Part shown: positions 63,290-64,000 of the stretch, piece after piece
How positions within the stretch are numbered: position 1 is the stretch's first letter
How the letters are laid out: each line of letters starts with the position of its first letter
Assembly (NCBI GenBank): GCA_021397835.1
Contig: JAJFZO010000120.1
Span: forward strand, 549,501-613,500
Source: Moringa oleifera
Lineage: Eukaryota; Streptophyta; Magnoliopsida; Brassicales; Moringaceae
Direction of reading: 5' to 3'
Length of the DNA stretch: 64,000 nt
The notes under the pieces: model-generated
Database searches by the model: none
What the model saw: the letters and a program-made list of their open reading frames with translations, nothing else
Told to the model about the DNA's origin: nothing
Program-made: the position numbers and the translations under genes

Positions 63290-64000
63290 AAAACTCCTAA
63301 ATACTAAACCCTGATCCTTAAACTCTAAACCTTAAACCCTAACAATGAAACTCTAATCCTTAATCCCGAAACCCTAATCCTTAACTCCCACATACTACAT
63401 CCTAAACTCTAAACCTTAAACTCAAACCTTTTAAACCCCTTTATACCCTATATCCTAAACTTAAACACATAAACTTTAAACCCTAACTTTTGAACCTTAA
63501 ATTCTCGACCTTAAATCTTAAACTCAAAACCTTAAACCCTAAATTTTAGAGTCTAAACCTTAAATGATAACCTTAAACCTTAAACTCTCCCCTTTAACTC
63601 TTACCCTAACCTATAAATAGCAACCAAAATATCTTAACCCCTAAATCTTACACCTTGAACCCAAACCCCTAAATCTAAACACTTAAATCCTAAAACGTAA
63701 ACCTTAACTGTTAACCTTTAATCTTGACACCTTAAACCCTAAATCCTAAACCCTAACCCAAAACTCTTAACTCATAAACACTAAACACTAAACGAGAGGC
63801 CATAACTCCCAAACTCTAAACTATGATGGCTAGTCTCTAAATACTAATTATTAAACCTTAAACCTTAACTCTTAAAACTTAAAATCTTAAATCATAACCC
63901 CTTAACCTAAAACCTCTTCATAAATCTGAACCATAAATCATAAACCCAATCCTTGAACCTTATATCTCTCCATAAATCATAAACATTAAATTCCTAAACC
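63290..64000. repeat. Degenerate telomere-like (CCCTAAA-type) repeat block
   Basis: From about 63,290 to the window end, words such as aaaccctaaa, taaaccttaaa, aaaccctaac and ctaaatcctaaa recur every 7-8 bases or so, with many variants (aaaccttaaactctaa). The Arabidopsis-type telomere unit on this strand is CCCTAAA. Perfect tandem copies are rare here (for example around 63,733-63,757), so this is an old interstitial or subtelomeric tract. It runs off the end. Confidence 0.8.

Noticed and set aside
1..64000. tRNA, rRNA or organelle-derived DNA
   Set aside because: No cloverleaf B-box pattern (GGTTCGA-type), rRNA-like block or plastid/mitochondrial gene was recognised by eye. A tRNAscan or organelle search would be needed to exclude small pieces.

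Overview
This is AT-rich nuclear DNA of a flowering plant, most likely a dicot. The recognisable coding fragments are plant nuclear genes with plant-type GT-AG introns, and the window ends in degenerate plant telomere-type (CCCTAAA-like) DNA. The species cannot be named from the sequence. I found no intact, conventional protein-coding gene. The window is a repeat-rich compartment holding broken or duplicated pieces of at least six host genes, all on the minus strand: ELP2 (Elongator subunit 2), a PRIN2-like plastid gene, a CSI-like armadillo-repeat gene, an AAA-ATPase, cytosolic acetyl-CoA carboxylase (ACC1) and RBL (RbBP5-like). All gene identifications rest on motifs recognised by eye.

Layout. 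1-6.4 kb: an intron-containing ELP2 fragment (363-2620) and tandem ~1.26-kb units carrying pieces of it, followed by a possible two-exon gene start (5516-6360). 6.6-9.87 kb: A-rich low-complexity DNA. 9.87-14.81 kb: a ~4.9-kb transposon-like insertion, CACTA-like by its ends, holding PRIN2-like and CSI-like exons. Its empty site is preserved near 57,887. 14.17-25.79 kb: two tandem ~5.8-kb copies that start inside the right end of that element and run into its flank. 25.8-36.1 kb: unrecognised intergenic sequence. 36.1-38.55 kb: AAA-ATPase exons with a mutated Walker A, then an intronless RBL pseudogene.

38.73-50.75 kb: the most striking object, a nested tandem array of about 17 modules. Each module is ~0.57 kb and carries the last exons of an AAA-ATPase, with the terminal exon fused head-to-tail to an upstream exon. 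Nine modules lie in three higher-order units of 2.4-2.8 kb, each with an ACC1 exon fragment; two units carry a long, and one a short, piece of the same repeat family as the 5.8-kb duplication. 50.75-58.29 kb: a second copy of 2.2-9.87 kb plus 14.82-15.22 kb, without the insertion and with different internal repeat numbers. 58.3-62.3 kb: nothing recognised. 62.3-63.3 kb: possible CACTA-type ends. 63.29-64 kb: telomere-like repeats running off the window.

The genes do not form a pathway. Stop codons, frameshifts, a lost Walker A lysine and missing exons mark nearly all of them as pseudogene pieces. Their shared orientation suggests capture or transduplication followed by local tandem amplification. 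The possible exceptions are the two identical copies of the 5516-6360 exon pair, which stay open and in frame.
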